Source: Daejeonella sp. JGW-45 (GTDB lineage: Bacteria; Bacteroidota; Bacteroidia; Sphingobacteriales; Sphingobacteriaceae). From it: 64,000 bases of DNA. The DNA lies in assembly GCF_029360805.1 (NCBI RefSeq), contig NZ_JARKNC010000003.1, forward strand, positions 62,001-126,000, in the 5' to 3' direction. The notes under the pieces were generated by a model. That model was not told where the DNA came from and ran no database searches. It saw only the letters and a program-made list of their open reading frames with translations. Made by a program: the position numbers and the translations under genes. Positions 9,183 through 18,733 of the stretch are shown in pieces (position 1 is the first letter of the stretch; the number at the start of each line of letters is the position of its first letter).

Positions 9183-10142
9183 ATGTTTCGCATACTCGCC
9201 AATGACGGCATAGATCCTATAGGTAAAGAATTATTAGAGAAAGCTGGTTTCGTCGTGGATACTGTTCACATTCCTCAGGCGGAGCTGGTGAATGGGCTTA
9301 AGAACTACGATGGTATTACAGTTAGAAGCGCCACTAAACTCCGGCAAGATCTCCTTGACGCGTGCCCTAACATTCGTTTGATAGGACGCGGCGGAGTAGG
9401 TATGGATAACATTGATGTTGATTATGCGCGCGGGAAAGGTATCGCAGTTGTTAATACCCCGGCGGCATCCTCACTTTCAGTGGCCGAGCTGGTCTTTGCC
9501 CATCTCTTTACGGGTATCCGTTTTCTGCAGGATGCAAATCGTAAGATGCCCCTGGAAGGCGGAACCCGGTTTAATGACCTGAAAAAAGCTTATGCGAAAG
9601 GAATTGAGCTTCGGGGGAAGAAGATCGGTATCATTGGTTTTGGCCGCATTGGCCGCGAGACTGCCAGGGTAGCGCTCGGACTGGGAATGGAAGTTCTCGC
9701 GTACGATCTGTTTGAAGTACCTTCTGAACTCGAAATTCAGTTAGCGGGAAATATTCGCGTTACCTGCCCTATAAGAGCATTGAGTGTAGAGCAATTGATT
9801 AAGGAAGCAGACTTTATTAGCCTTCACGTGCCGTTTTCTGAGAAGCCTGTGCTCGGCAAGGAAGAGTTCGCCAGAATGAAAGATGGAGTTGGGGTGGTTA
9901 ACTGCTCGCGTGGGGGGACAATCGATGAAGAGGCTTTATTGGAAGCGTTGGACTCGGGAAAGGTTGCATTTGCCGGACTGGATGTATTTGATAACGAACC
10001 AACGCCACGTCAGGCTTTGCTTGCTCATCCAAAGGTATCGTTAACTCCCCATATCGGCGCATCAACCAATGAAGCACAGGAGCGGATCGGTACGGAACTT
10101 GCTAACCTTATAATAGATTTCTTTAAAACAGTAAAGGTGTAA
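9183..10142 (+). CDS. serA: D-3-phosphoglycerate dehydrogenase (short form, no ACT domain)
   Basis: NAD-dependent first enzyme of serine synthesis. At 319 residues it is the short type and ends right after the substrate-binding domain, so the C-terminal ACT domain that gives serine feedback inhibition is absent. The Rossmann motif is GKKIGIIGFGRIGRET at about 139-154. The catalytic Arg is in VNCSRGGTIDEEAL, the Glu in DVFDNEPTP, and the His in LTPHIGAS. The gene lies 101 nt after serC and 35 nt before the DUF1015 gene. A broader 2-hydroxyacid dehydrogenase role is possible from sequence alone, but the serC context makes SerA likely. Confidence 0.92.
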   Translation: MFRILANDGIDPIGKELLEKAGFVVDTVHIPQAELVNGLKNYDGITVRSATKLRQDLLDACPNIRLIGRGGVGMDNIDVDYARGKGIAVVNTPAASSLSVAELVFAHLFTGIRFLQDANRKMPLEGGTRFNDLKKAYAKGIELRGKKIGIIGFGRIGRETARVALGLGMEVLAYDLFEVPSELEIQLAGNIRVTCPIRALSVEQLIKEADFISLHVPFSEKPVLGKEEFARMKDGVGVVNCSRGGTIDEEALLEALDSGKVAFAGLDVFDNEPTPRQALLAHPKVSLTPHIGASTNEAQERIGTELANLIIDFFKTVKV

Positions 10143-10177
10143 ATTCCTTTAAGGGTTTGCATCTGTCATTATTTTAA

Positions 10178-11413
10178 ATGCCAAGAATCAAACCATTTAA
10201 TGGAATACGACCTAATCCCCGTTATGCGGGAAAGGTAGTATTAGATATTGAAAACTTAAGCCTTCAGGAGGCAAAGATTATCCGGCAGGAAAACCCATAT
10301 TCCTATGCGAATATGCTGGTTCCCAAGCTGGATAATCTTTTTTTAAGAGGTTCTAAAAACGAACTCGCTTTTAAGAAGATAAATGAAAATTTCGACGACT
10401 TTCTTGACAAGGAAGTCTTGGTGCGGGATACCAAACCCTCAATATACGTTTACCGAATTTCCGACAGTGAAAAAAGCCAGACCGGCATCTGGACTGTCAC
10501 CCATGTAGACGACTATCTGAATGATCGCATAAAAAAACACGAGTTAACCCGGCCTGAACGGGAAGTTGTGCTGACCGACTACCTGCAACAGACAGGCATT
10601 GATGCAAATCCGGTACTAATCACCTATGAACCGGATAGGAGAATAAATAATTTCATAGAAAAAGTATGCAAGACAACTTCCTGTCTGTCATATGAGAAGA
10701 ATAAGTACCGGCACGAGCTTTGGAAGGTTGAAGATGAACAGGATATTGCAATATTAAGCCGGGCTTTTGAAACCATTTCGACTGCGTACATTGCTGATGG
10801 ACATCATCGCGCCGCCGCAGCTGCAAGATTATCGATCAATCAACGGCAGCTTCAGAATAGATATAACGGTGATGAGGAATTTAATTATTTTTCTTCGGTC
10901 TATATGGCCTCTGATCAACTCCGGATATATCCTTTTCACCGGCTTGTTAAAGATCTGAACGGCTATACTGTAAGTATGTTTCTTAAGAGGCTTTCGTGTG
11001 ATTTTGTCGTACAGAAATCAGAAAAAAGTGTGATGCCGTCGGAATTACACGATTTCGGAATGTACCTGGATGGAATATGGTATCATCTAAGGGCACATGA
11101 AGAACTCTATCTCGGCGGTGGAGCAGTCTCGGAGCTCGATGTAAGCATACTACAGGATTATGTTTTATCCCCTCTGTTGCATATCGACGACCCCAGAACA
11201 GATAAAAGGTTAGTTTTTTCGGGGGGGATCTTAACTGCTGACGATTTAGTAAAACAGGTAACAGAAAATGATTATGCAGTTCTTTTCACCCTATTTCCTA
11301 CTTCGACAGACCAACTGATGAAAATTGCCGATATGGGAGAAGTTATGCTTCCAAAATCCACCTGGTTTGAACCTAAGTTTCAGGCCGGTTTATTGGTACA
11401 CAGGATAGGGTAG
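10178..11413 (+). CDS. DUF1015 family protein
   Basis: A 411-residue cytoplasmic protein of the DUF1015 family, with the signature IADGHHRAAAA at about residues 205-215 and a basic N-terminus (MPRIKPFNGIRPNP) usual for the family. No experimentally proven activity is known to me for the Bacteroidota members. The DGHHR block resembles the GxHR active-site loop of ParB/sulfiredoxin/SerK-like proteins, some of which phosphorylate free serine; this resemblance is my inference. The gene is third in serC-serA-DUF1015, an order found in many Bacteroidota, which supports a role in serine metabolism. It is full length and intact. Confidence 0.85.
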   Translation: MPRIKPFNGIRPNPRYAGKVVLDIENLSLQEAKIIRQENPYSYANMLVPKLDNLFLRGSKNELAFKKINENFDDFLDKEVLVRDTKPSIYVYRISDSEKSQTGIWTVTHVDDYLNDRIKKHELTRPEREVVLTDYLQQTGIDANPVLITYEPDRRINNFIEKVCKTTSCLSYEKNKYRHELWKVEDEQDIAILSRAFETISTAYIADGHHRAAAAARLSINQRQLQNRYNGDEEFNYFSSVYMASDQLRIYPFHRLVKDLNGYTVSMFLKRLSCDFVVQKSEKSVMPSELHDFGMYLDGIWYHLRAHEELYLGGGAVSELDVSILQDYVLSPLLHIDDPRTDKRLVFSGGILTADDLVKQVTENDYAVLFTLFPTSTDQLMKIADMGEVMLPKSTWFEPKFQAGLLVHRIG

Positions 11414-11438
11414 GCGTAGGTTAAGAATTACCGGTATT

Positions 11439-12833
11439 TTATAAATCGAGGGAATAACATTTTCCCTTAACCGCTATCTCGGCATTATATCCGTTTTCCA
11501 TAAGCGTCTGTTTAAAACTCTCCATTGAAGAGATCTCACCATGAACAAGGAAAACCTTCCCGAGCCTGTCCTTATCCTGTTGCTTTACAAAATTCACGAG
11601 ATTATTATGATCGCCGTGACCGCTAAATAAGTCTGTTTGTTTGATTGTAGCGTAGACAGATAATTCCCGGTGCCTGATATTTACGATAGGATCGCCGCGT
11701 AGCAATCTATGGCCCAGGGTTCCTTTAGCACAGTATCCAATAAAAAGGATCGTGCAATAGTAATTTGATATATTATAATATAAATGATCCTGTATCCGTC
11801 CCCCCTCCAGCATGCCTGCAGACGAGATTATGATGCAAGGTTCATAATAATTCGAAATCGCCTTGCTCGCATTCATATCCTGTATATACTCCAGGTTCTC
11901 AAATTCAAACTCGTCGCCTTTTAGCCGGTAAAATTCCTGTGCTTCATGATTTAAAAGAGAATGGTGTTTTCTGAAAATATCGGTTGCATAGGTTGCCATT
12001 GGGCTATCTACAAATACTTTCACTCTGGGCAACAATCCTTTGGAAAATATCCTGTTCAGTGAATAAACCAGGGCCTGGGTGCGGCCCACGCTAAAGGCCG
12101 GAATAATTAGCCGGCCGGGTGATTTTACACAAGCTTCGTTAACTGTTTCTGTAAGCAGTTCATCAACAGTCTGTGTTGCCTGATGCCGGCGGCCTCCATA
12201 GGTCGACTCACAAACCAGGTAATCAACCTGGGGTAAGTCTTCAGGGTCGTTCAGGACGGGGTAGTTTTTACGACCAATGTCGCCGCTAAATGCGATAGTC
12301 TTATCCTTTCCATTTTGTTTTACAGTCAGTACCACGGCCGATGCCCCTAACAAGTGGCCAACAGGTACGAATGTGACGCTGATCTCTCCATTGATCAGAA
12401 AGGGCCGGTTAAAAGCTATTGTCACGAAGCGATCAACTGTTTCCATAACATGCTTCTGAAGATAAAGAGGTTTTGGCCCGGAATTGAATCCTCGTTTACC
12501 TTTACGGATCTTGCGTTGTTTGTTAAGGAAGATGTTTACTGAGTCGAGGAGAAGAAGTTCCGTCAGGTCGGCTGTGGGGGGTGTGCAAAGGATTTGCCCG
12601 TTAAATCCGTTCCTGACCAGTGTGGGGAGGTTTCCGGAATGATCAATATGTGCATGGGTTAGGACGACAACATCAATTTCAGAAGGTGAGAAAGGAAAGT
12701 ATTCATTCTCTTCAATCCAGGTATCCTTTTCGTAATCCAGCCCGCAATCTATCAGGATCTTATAATTGTCAATTTCGAGCAGGTGCATGCTTCCAGTAAC
12801 CTGTTGCGCAGCACCCCAAACAGTTAATTTCAT
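11439..12833 (-). CDS. Metallo-beta-lactamase fold RNA nuclease-like protein (beta-CASP)
   Basis: A 464-residue protein of the beta-CASP group, related to the CPSF-73/Ysh1-like exonucleases. The zinc-binding motif HAHIDH is at residues 60-65, and further ligands are seen in VGHLLGAS and AFSGDIGRKNYPVL. The beta-CASP cap and the RNA specificity C-terminal part are present (IIPAFSVGRTQALVY, SSAGMLEGGRIQDHL, FSGHGDHNNLVNFV, VFLVHGE). These families process or degrade RNA in the cytoplasm; no specific substrate can be read. The gene is separate from the RNase Z gene in this window. It converges on the DUF1015 gene with only 25 nt between stops and no clear terminator. Confidence 0.85.
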   Translation of the reverse strand: MKLTVWGAAQQVTGSMHLLEIDNYKILIDCGLDYEKDTWIEENEYFPFSPSEIDVVVLTHAHIDHSGNLPTLVRNGFNGQILCTPPTADLTELLLLDSVNIFLNKQRKIRKGKRGFNSGPKPLYLQKHVMETVDRFVTIAFNRPFLINGEISVTFVPVGHLLGASAVVLTVKQNGKDKTIAFSGDIGRKNYPVLNDPEDLPQVDYLVCESTYGGRRHQATQTVDELLTETVNEACVKSPGRLIIPAFSVGRTQALVYSLNRIFSKGLLPRVKVFVDSPMATYATDIFRKHHSLLNHEAQEFYRLKGDEFEFENLEYIQDMNASKAISNYYEPCIIISSAGMLEGGRIQDHLYYNISNYYCTILFIGYCAKGTLGHRLLRGDPIVNIRHRELSVYATIKQTDLFSGHGDHNNLVNFVKQQDKDRLGKVFLVHGEISSMESFKQTLMENGYNAEIAVKGKCYSLDL

Positions 12834-12891
12834 AATTGGCTTGGTATTCGTATTAAGTGGCTATTAAACAGCAAACCGTAATCCTATACAG

Positions 12892-12940
12892 TAATCACGA
12901 ATTACGTCGATTCTCTGCAGAATACTAATCACCGATTACG
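12892..12940. repeat. Pair of 15-nt near-identical direct repeats
   Basis: TAATCACGAATTACG (12892-12906) and TAATCACCGATTACG (12926-12940) differ at two central positions. They are internally near-palindromic (TAATC/GATTA, TAAT/ATTA) and resemble the TAATCAG heptamers near ddl. They sit between the ABC transporter stop and the beta-CASP gene start, so they could be a processing or regulatory site, or a remnant of a dispersed repeat. Confidence 0.5.
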
Positions 12941-12945
12941 AGCTT

Positions 12946-14799
12946 TTATGCTTCCAGTTGTAATTGGCTTAAATAACGATAAAGACCTTCTTCGTTTTTC
13001 ATCAGTTCTGCATGACTTCCGGTTTCAATAACTTTGCCTTTTTCAAGAACGACAATAGTATCGGCTTCGCGGATAGTCGACAGCCTGTGGGCAATGATGA
13101 TCGAAGTTCTATTTTTCATCAGTTCTTCCAGTGCTTCCTGTACCAGGCGTTCAGATTCAGAATCCAGGGAAGAGGTTGCTTCATCCAGGATAAGGATAGC
13201 AGGATCCTTTAATAAAGCCCGGGCAATGGCTATTCGTTGGCGTTGCCCCCCTGATAATTTAACTCCACGTTCACCAACCAGCGTATCGTAAGCTTCCGGG
13301 AACCCCGTAATAAATCCGTGAGCGTTAGCCCGTTTTGCAGCAGTCTGGATTTCTTCTTCGCTGGCATTCAAACGGCCATAAGCGATGTTCTCCCTGATAG
13401 TGCCGCCAAACAGCAAAACATCCTGCGGTACGATAGCCACCTGGTTACGGATGTCGGTCAGGCTATAGTCTGAGGCTGCCTTACCATCAAAAAGTAACTG
13501 GCCCTCCTGAGCTTCGTAAAAGCGCAAAATTAAGCCTGCCATAGTAGACTTTCCGGCACCGCTGGGACCAATGATAGCTACTCGTTCGCCTGTTTTAGCT
13601 TCAAAAGAAACTCCATTCAAAACGGTAATCTCCTTACGGGATGGGTATGAGAAAACAATATCTTTAAATTCCAGGTTGCCTTCTATTTTCTGGTCTACCT
13701 TATTGTTGTCGTTGAGCATGTAAATAGGCTCATTTTCTTCGCCAAGTATCTCTAGAACACGCTCACTTGCACCAAATGCTTTTTGCATTGTTGCATATAA
13801 TTCCGGAAAGCTACCCATTGCGGCACCCACGAACGTGGAGAGGAGAATGAAGGTAAACATGCTCGCGAGGCTTATTTCGCCAGCTTGCACCAAATGCGAC
13901 CCGTACCAGACTACTGAAACTATTGTGCCGAATAAGCAGAAAACGATAAACGATGCGAACATTCCTCTAAACCGGGCTCCGCGCATGGCTATTTTAACAA
14001 CCTCACGAATACTTTTATTGTACCTGCTTACCTCGTATGATTCGTTCACGAAGGCCTTGACATTAGAGATCCCCTGCAATGTCTCTTCCACGATAGTATT
14101 AGACTCGGCAAGTTTGTCCTGCGCTTTCCTTGATAATTTGCGGATAAATCGCCCGAATACCACGGCGATCACCACCATGACAGGCAGCACGGCAAGCAAC
14201 ATCAGTGTTAGCTTGCCTGAAACCAGCACCAGAAAGATGATCCCCCCAGTAAAAATGATCACCTGCCTGATCATTTCGGCAAGGGTAGTGGTTATAGCAT
14301 CCTGTATTTGTGAAAGATCCGCCGAAAGCCGGCTGTTTAACTCGCCAACCCTCCTCTGCGAAAAGAAGTTCATGGGCAGCGTAATAAGCTTATGGTAAGT
14401 ATCCCGCCGGATGTCGGCAAGGCCTTTCTCCGCCACCTCAACGAACCAGTTTATCCTGAAATAGGAAAAAATCGATTGTACGAACAATACAGCAAGTAAT
14501 GTAAGAGCAACAGTATTTATATCTGTTGGAAAATAATCTAAGATCTCCCTGGGAACCGCGGCACCCGTTTGCCTTAACTGCTGTCCACCGGTTCCGATCA
14601 AACGGCCCATTAGCAGAGGAAAAAGAAACGAACTACCGCTAGATATTATAAGGCATGCTAACCCAAGAAAGAATTTAACGCGGTAAGGCTTGAGGTATGA
14701 AAGTAGCCTCATCACCTGCTTAATGCTTTCTTTATTGATTTTTGCTTTGGGAAGTTCTTCAGCCTGAGCGTTGCCGCTATTTAATCGAGCACGTGCCAT
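12946..14799 (-). CDS. ABC exporter half-transporter, fused permease and ATPase
   Basis: A 617-residue type IV (MsbA-like) exporter subunit that probably works as a homodimer in the inner membrane. Six membrane segments fill about residues 35-350, with the MNFFSQRRVGELNSRLSAD coupling region between helices. The ATPase part has Walker A GPSGAGKST at about 408-416, the signature LSGGQRQRIAIARALLK, Walker B ILILDEATSSLDSES and the H-loop IIAHRLSTI. All nucleotide-binding motifs are intact. Lipid, drug or peptide export are all possible; nothing nearby fixes the substrate. The gene lies 62 nt after the coiled-coil membrane protein gene on the same strand. Confidence 0.9.
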   Translation of the reverse strand: MARARLNSGNAQAEELPKAKINKESIKQVMRLLSYLKPYRVKFFLGLACLIISSGSSFLFPLLMGRLIGTGGQQLRQTGAAVPREILDYFPTDINTVALTLLAVLFVQSIFSYFRINWFVEVAEKGLADIRRDTYHKLITLPMNFFSQRRVGELNSRLSADLSQIQDAITTTLAEMIRQVIIFTGGIIFLVLVSGKLTLMLLAVLPVMVVIAVVFGRFIRKLSRKAQDKLAESNTIVEETLQGISNVKAFVNESYEVSRYNKSIREVVKIAMRGARFRGMFASFIVFCLFGTIVSVVWYGSHLVQAGEISLASMFTFILLSTFVGAAMGSFPELYATMQKAFGASERVLEILGEENEPIYMLNDNNKVDQKIEGNLEFKDIVFSYPSRKEITVLNGVSFEAKTGERVAIIGPSGAGKSTMAGLILRFYEAQEGQLLFDGKAASDYSLTDIRNQVAIVPQDVLLFGGTIRENIAYGRLNASEEEIQTAAKRANAHGFITGFPEAYDTLVGERGVKLSGGQRQRIAIARALLKDPAILILDEATSSLDSESERLVQEALEELMKNRTSIIIAHRLSTIREADTIVVLEKGKVIETGSHAELMKNEEGLYRYLSQLQLEA

Positions 14800-14861
14800 C
14801 TATATATCTATACAAGTAGGTGTTGTCCGTTATGAGACGGCGCAAAATTAGCTTTATTTGA

Positions 14862-15416
14862 TCATTCTTTACCATTTTGTCGATCAATCCAAAGTAATTT
14901 TTTGATGGCTGATAGAAATAGCCCTATGGGTCTGGAAAAAATCAGCAAACCAATTGAAAGAATCACCAGTATGATTATAGACGACTTCAGCCTGGCCTCC
15001 CGTTTTTCTAGTTTCTCAACCTCACCTTTTAAGACTTCATTTTGCTGCTGCAGGCTTGTAATTGTCGATTGAAAACGATCTATCCGTCCCTCAACGGTTT
15101 CAGCCCGGGTTTCAACTTCCTTTTTCTCGAAATCTTTGTAATCCAGCAGTATCTTAAGTTCGGTGAAGATCTGATTATCGTTCAATACGATCTGCGTTAA
15201 GATATCATTCGATGCCTGCATGTCGCGTTTCGTTTTTAAGCCAAAAATGCCTGAACGTTTAGTAAGGCTATTGTCATACTGTCCAAAACGCTCACTTCTC
15301 TCGTCAAGCAACTTATTGATCTTATTCCTTTGTACGTTATAAGCCGTTGTATCTGTTTGAGCTACTAAAAACTTGTTTGAAATAAGAAGAAAGGCAATCA
15401 GGGCTATATATCTCAT
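14862..15416 (-). CDS. Secreted/membrane coiled-coil protein of unknown function
   Basis: I do not recognise a named family. The 184 residues start with a signal peptide (MRYIALIAFLLISNKFLVAQ, cleavage likely near residue 19), followed by a charged helical part. Residues about 95-145 (TRAETVEGRIDRFQSTITSLQQQNEVLKG) look like a coiled coil. A membrane segment follows at about 146-172 (IIILVILSIGLLIF), ending in a short basic tail. The topology would be periplasmic coiled coil with a C-terminal membrane anchor. It lies 22 nt after the SAM hydrolase gene and 62 nt before the ABC exporter, so these three may be cotranscribed. Confidence 0.7.
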   Translation of the reverse strand: MRYIALIAFLLISNKFLVAQTDTTAYNVQRNKINKLLDERSERFGQYDNSLTKRSGIFGLKTKRDMQASNDILTQIVLNDNQIFTELKILLDYKDFEKKEVETRAETVEGRIDRFQSTITSLQQQNEVLKGEVEKLEKREARLKSSIIILVILSIGLLIFSRPIGLFLSAIKKLLWIDRQNGKE

Positions 15417-15438
15417 GAAAGTTAGGGCTAGTGCATTA

Positions 15439-16218
15439 TCATGATTGAAATTCTATGCGTACAATATCTCCAAGATGAAGGCCAAGCAAACCGCTGGCGT
15501 TTCCTTTATTAATTGCTATTTCGAGGTGGTTGCTAATGCCGAAAAGGCAAAGTTTCTCGCCCTCTGGAACCTCGTTGTAGTGCCAGCTTAATTGTGATAT
15601 TGATTCATTTCTCTTAAAAAACAGCGTGAAATCGCGGTTCAGCTGTACACTGGTGAATATCTCTTTTGTGATATTCGTTATGATATTTTGAAATGAGTCA
15701 ATGTAAATTACGCTTCCGCGGATAATATCCCGCTCAATAACGGGTTGAAGTGTCATCCGGTCTTCAACTCCTGATACTGAAATCCCTATGTCCTTAAGTT
15801 TGCCCCCTTTAGCAAGATGGCTGGCAGCTTTAGGAAATATATCAGAAAGAGGAAAATGAAGATATTTAAGATCCTGCATGATATTCAGCTCAACAATTTC
15901 ACTGGGATCTTCCTCGAAGAGGAGGGAAAATATACCATTATCCGATCCGATAAAATAGTGATCTCTATATTTGAGAGCCAGATACCGGGTTTTCTCGTTA
16001 AACACCGAATCAATTCCAATTAAATGGACAGTTCCCTTTGGAAAATAATGAAAAGCGTTCTTTAATATAAAGGCCGCCTGTGGAATATTAAAGGCAGAAA
16101 TATCATGGCTAATATCAACAATATTCGCGGTTGGCAACTGGCTCAGGATGCTTCCTTTCAGCGCAGCCTGATAAAAATCTTTATAGCCTAAATCGGTCGT
16201 TAAAGTGATTATTGCCAT
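15439..16218 (-). CDS. SAM hydrolase / SAM hydroxide adenosyltransferase (DUF62)
   Basis: A 259-residue member of the SAM-dependent chlorinase/fluorinase-related family, whose ordinary bacterial members hydrolyse S-adenosylmethionine to adenosine and methionine with hydroxide. The start MAIITLTTDLGYKDFY carries the conserved Asp in TTDLG, VDISHDI and GIDSVF are the next family blocks, and SDNGIFSLL is the usual N-terminal domain motif. The C-terminal beta-barrel domain ends GLHLGDIVRI. I see no halogenase-type cluster nearby, so the hydrolase role is most likely. The link with the SAM-controlled methionine operon elsewhere in the window is only thematic. Confidence 0.85.
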   Translation of the reverse strand: MAIITLTTDLGYKDFYQAALKGSILSQLPTANIVDISHDISAFNIPQAAFILKNAFHYFPKGTVHLIGIDSVFNEKTRYLALKYRDHYFIGSDNGIFSLLFEEDPSEIVELNIMQDLKYLHFPLSDIFPKAASHLAKGGKLKDIGISVSGVEDRMTLQPVIERDIIRGSVIYIDSFQNIITNITKEIFTSVQLNRDFTLFFKRNESISQLSWHYNEVPEGEKLCLFGISNHLEIAINKGNASGLLGLHLGDIVRIEFQS

Positions 16219-16320
16219 TTAAAATGTAAATATTTATTGTTAATCTTGCGATAGATATTATTGGTACAAATATTGAATTTTAATCTCAAATAAACACCGT
16301 GAACTAAAAATAACCGCAAC

Positions 16321-17283
16321 TTGAACGAGCTTAATCTAACTTTAGAAAATGTAAATCCGGTAGTAATCTGGGGAGCTAACAATGAATATTTTGAGATTAT
16401 AAAGAAGCATTTTCCGAAGATAAAGATTGTTGCCCGCGGGACTGATCTGAAAGTCCTCGGCGATGAGACTGAAATCAATAATTTCAATGCGAAATTTACT
16501 GAGATATTGAATCACGCAGACAAGTTTCAAAGTCTGAACAATAACGATCTTGAGCAGATCCTCGGAGCTAAGATTTCGGCGAATTCGGAAGCAGAAGCTG
16601 GTTCGGCACGGAGCAGCGGAGGCGGAGATCCTATAGTTTTTGGTCCGAATGGAATAGTGGTTAAGGCGCGCACTGCCAATCAGCGGAAGATGGTAGATAG
16701 TATAATCAAAAATGATATTATTTTCGCTATCGGACCTGCAGGCACTGGTAAAACTTATACCGCTGTTGCACTCGCAGTTAGAGCCCTGAAAAACAAGGAA
16801 ATAAAGCGGATTATCTTAACAAGGCCGGCAGTTGAAGCCGGAGAGAACCTGGGGTTCCTGCCTGGAGATTTGAAAGAGAAAATAGACCCTTACCTGAGGC
16901 CTTTGTATGATGCTCTTGACGATATGATCCCGGCAGAAAAACTGAAGGTCTTCTTGGAAAACAGAACTATTGAAATTGCTCCGCTTGCATTTATGCGTGG
17001 CAGAACCCTTGATAATTGCTTCGTTATTTTGGACGAGGCTCAGAATTCAACGGATATGCAGTTGAAGATGTTTCTTACCAGAATGGGACCGACCGCTAAA
17101 TTCATCGTTACCGGTGACGTTACACAGATCGATCTTCCGCGTAAGCAGCAATCGGGTTTGAATACTGCGTTGCGAATATTAAACGAAATAAAGGGAATTG
17201 ATATTATTTACCTCAACGGAGATGATGTCGTAAGGCATAAACTGGTTAAAAACATTCTAAGAGCCTACGGTGATATCCAATAA
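16321..17283 (+). CDS. PhoH family ATPase (YbeZ-like)
   Basis: A 320-residue P-loop NTPase of the PhoH family. Residues 1-100 form an N-terminal domain ([28 protein letters not shown]), and the PhoH core follows, with Walker A GPAGTGKT at 138-145 and Walker B VILDEAQN at 235-242; DEAQ is the family's hallmark. The start is TTG at 16321: an upstream GTG in the gap runs straight into a stop, and the next ATG lies about 20 codons inside the conserved domain. PhoH proteins act on RNA together with YbeY in some bacteria; here no ybeY is seen. It is followed by purC with a 17-nt gap, and another PhoH-type gene is at 52.8 kb. Confidence 0.9.
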   Translation: MNELNLTLENVNPVVIWGANNEYFEIIKKHFPKIKIVARGTDLKVLGDETEINNFNAKFTEILNHADKFQSLNNNDLEQILGAKISANSEAEAGSARSSGGGDPIVFGPNGIVVKARTANQRKMVDSIIKNDIIFAIGPAGTGKTYTAVALAVRALKNKEIKRIILTRPAVEAGENLGFLPGDLKEKIDPYLRPLYDALDDMIPAEKLKVFLENRTIEIAPLAFMRGRTLDNCFVILDEAQNSTDMQLKMFLTRMGPTAKFIVTGDVTQIDLPRKQQSGLNTALRILNEIKGIDIIYLNGDDVVRHKLVKNILRAYGDIQ

Positions 17284-17299
17284 AATAAATTTACAATAC

Positions 17300-18247
17300 A
17301 TGAACGCCATTAAAGAAACCCACTATAAATTTCCCGGACAAAGCAACTTTTATAAAGGAAAGGTCCGTGATGTCTACACAATAGGGGACCAACTTCTTGT
17401 TATGGTAGTGACAGACAGAATTTCAGCTTTCGATGTAGTATTGCCTGAACCTGTACCTTTCAAAGGTCAGGTTTTAAATCAGATTGCAGCTAAGTTTTTA
17501 CAGGCGACAATCGACATTGTCCCGAATTGGGTAGTCGACATTCCTGATCCGAATGTTACTATAGGCCGGATATGCGAACCATTCAAGGTCGAAATGGTCA
17601 TCAGAGGGTACCTCGCCGGTCACGCCTGGCGCGAGTATCAGGCGGGGCGACGTTCTGTTTGCGGAGTTGCACTTCCGGATGGCTTAAGAGAAAACGACAG
17701 ACTTCCTGAACCTATAATTACTCCTACTACGAAAGCATCCGTTGGCCATGATGAAGATATATCCCGTGAGGAGATAATAAAAAGAGGGATTGTTTCTGAG
17801 GAGGATTATTTACAGCTTGAAAATTATACTCGTGCTGTATTCAAACGCGGGACCGAAATGGTAGCCGAGCGTGGATTAATCCTGGTGGATACTAAATACG
17901 AATTTGGCAAGGCAGATGGTAAGATCTATCTAATCGACGAAATACATACCCCGGATTCCTCGCGTTATTTCTACAAAGATGGCTACGAGGAATTATTGTC
18001 TAAGAATGAGCCTCAAAGACAGCTTTCCAAAGAATTTGTACGAAAATGGCTGATCGACAATGGGTTTCAGGGTAAAGAAGATCAAGCGATCCCGGTAATG
18101 AGCGCCGAATTTGTCAAGTCAGTTTCTGACCGGTACATTGAACTGTACGAACACATAACAGGTGACAGATTTATAAGACAGGACGATTCCGACCTGACAT
18201 CGCGCGTAGAGAGAAATATTAAAGAAGCGCTCCGGCGGCTTTCGTGA
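17300..18247 (+). CDS. purC: SAICAR synthetase (purine synthesis)
   Basis: Phosphoribosylaminoimidazole-succinocarboxamide synthase, the ATP-dependent ligation of aspartate to CAIR in purine synthesis. With the ATG at 17300 ([26 protein letters not shown]) the protein is 315 residues, the size of the long Bacteroidota/yeast-type enzymes. The signature [28 protein letters not shown] and [14 protein letters not shown] motifs are clear, and [12 protein letters not shown] marks the ATP/substrate site. An ATG at 17270 would add 10 residues overlapping the phoH end and is less likely. The gap to phoH is 16 nt, so they may share a transcript. Confidence 0.95.
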   Translation: MNAIKETHYKFPGQSNFYKGKVRDVYTIGDQLLVMVVTDRISAFDVVLPEPVPFKGQVLNQIAAKFLQATIDIVPNWVVDIPDPNVTIGRICEPFKVEMVIRGYLAGHAWREYQAGRRSVCGVALPDGLRENDRLPEPIITPTTKASVGHDEDISREEIIKRGIVSEEDYLQLENYTRAVFKRGTEMVAERGLILVDTKYEFGKADGKIYLIDEIHTPDSSRYFYKDGYEELLSKNEPQRQLSKEFVRKWLIDNGFQGKEDQAIPVMSAEFVKSVSDRYIELYEHITGDRFIRQDDSDLTSRVERNIKEALRRLS

Positions 18248-18334
18248 TTATTATATTGAAAACCGAAATATCTTCATTAAATTAGAACATGTATCCTGCT
18301 TGGGATCCATAGTCTACCAGCAAATCATATCCCG

Positions 18335-18712
18335 ATGAAATTCACAGTCGATAAACACGAGAAATACGTTTTAATAAAGCTCAACGAAAACAAGTTAAAC
18401 AGTATAATCTCGCCCCAGCTTAAATCTGAATTAATTTTAACGAACACAGAAGGCCAGCGTAACGTGATCCTTGACCTCTCCAACGTTAAATATTCAGACT
18501 CTTCAGGCCTGAGCAGTCTTCTTGTTGGACACAGGATCTGTAAAAATGCCGGTGGAGCATTTATTCTTACAGGTATTAACGAAAATATTGCCAGGCTCAT
18601 TGCAATCTCTCAATTGGAAAACATCCTGACTATCGTGAAAACCGTAGATGAGGCTATTGATCTGGTTTTTATGGAGGAAATCGAAAAAGAACTCAGGAGA
18701 GAATTGAAATAG
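18335..18712 (+). CDS. STAS domain protein (anti-sigma factor antagonist-like)
   Basis: A 125-residue single STAS domain (KFTVDKHEKYVLIKL ... NVILDLSNVKYSDSSGLSSLLVGHRI). The Ser in the DSSGLS loop is at the position phosphorylated in SpoIIAA-like proteins. These act as phosphorylation switches binding an anti-sigma or partner kinase. No such kinase is next door, so the partner is unknown. It is separated from rnz by 21 nt; the STAS-rnz pair recurs in Bacteroidota. The upstream 87 nt to purC hold no clear promoter. Confidence 0.88.
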   Translation: MKFTVDKHEKYVLIKLNENKLNSIISPQLKSELILTNTEGQRNVILDLSNVKYSDSSGLSSLLVGHRICKNAGGAFILTGINENIARLIAISQLENILTIVKTVDEAIDLVFMEEIEKELRRELK

Positions 18713-18733
18713 GCACAATGAACCAGACTGCGC

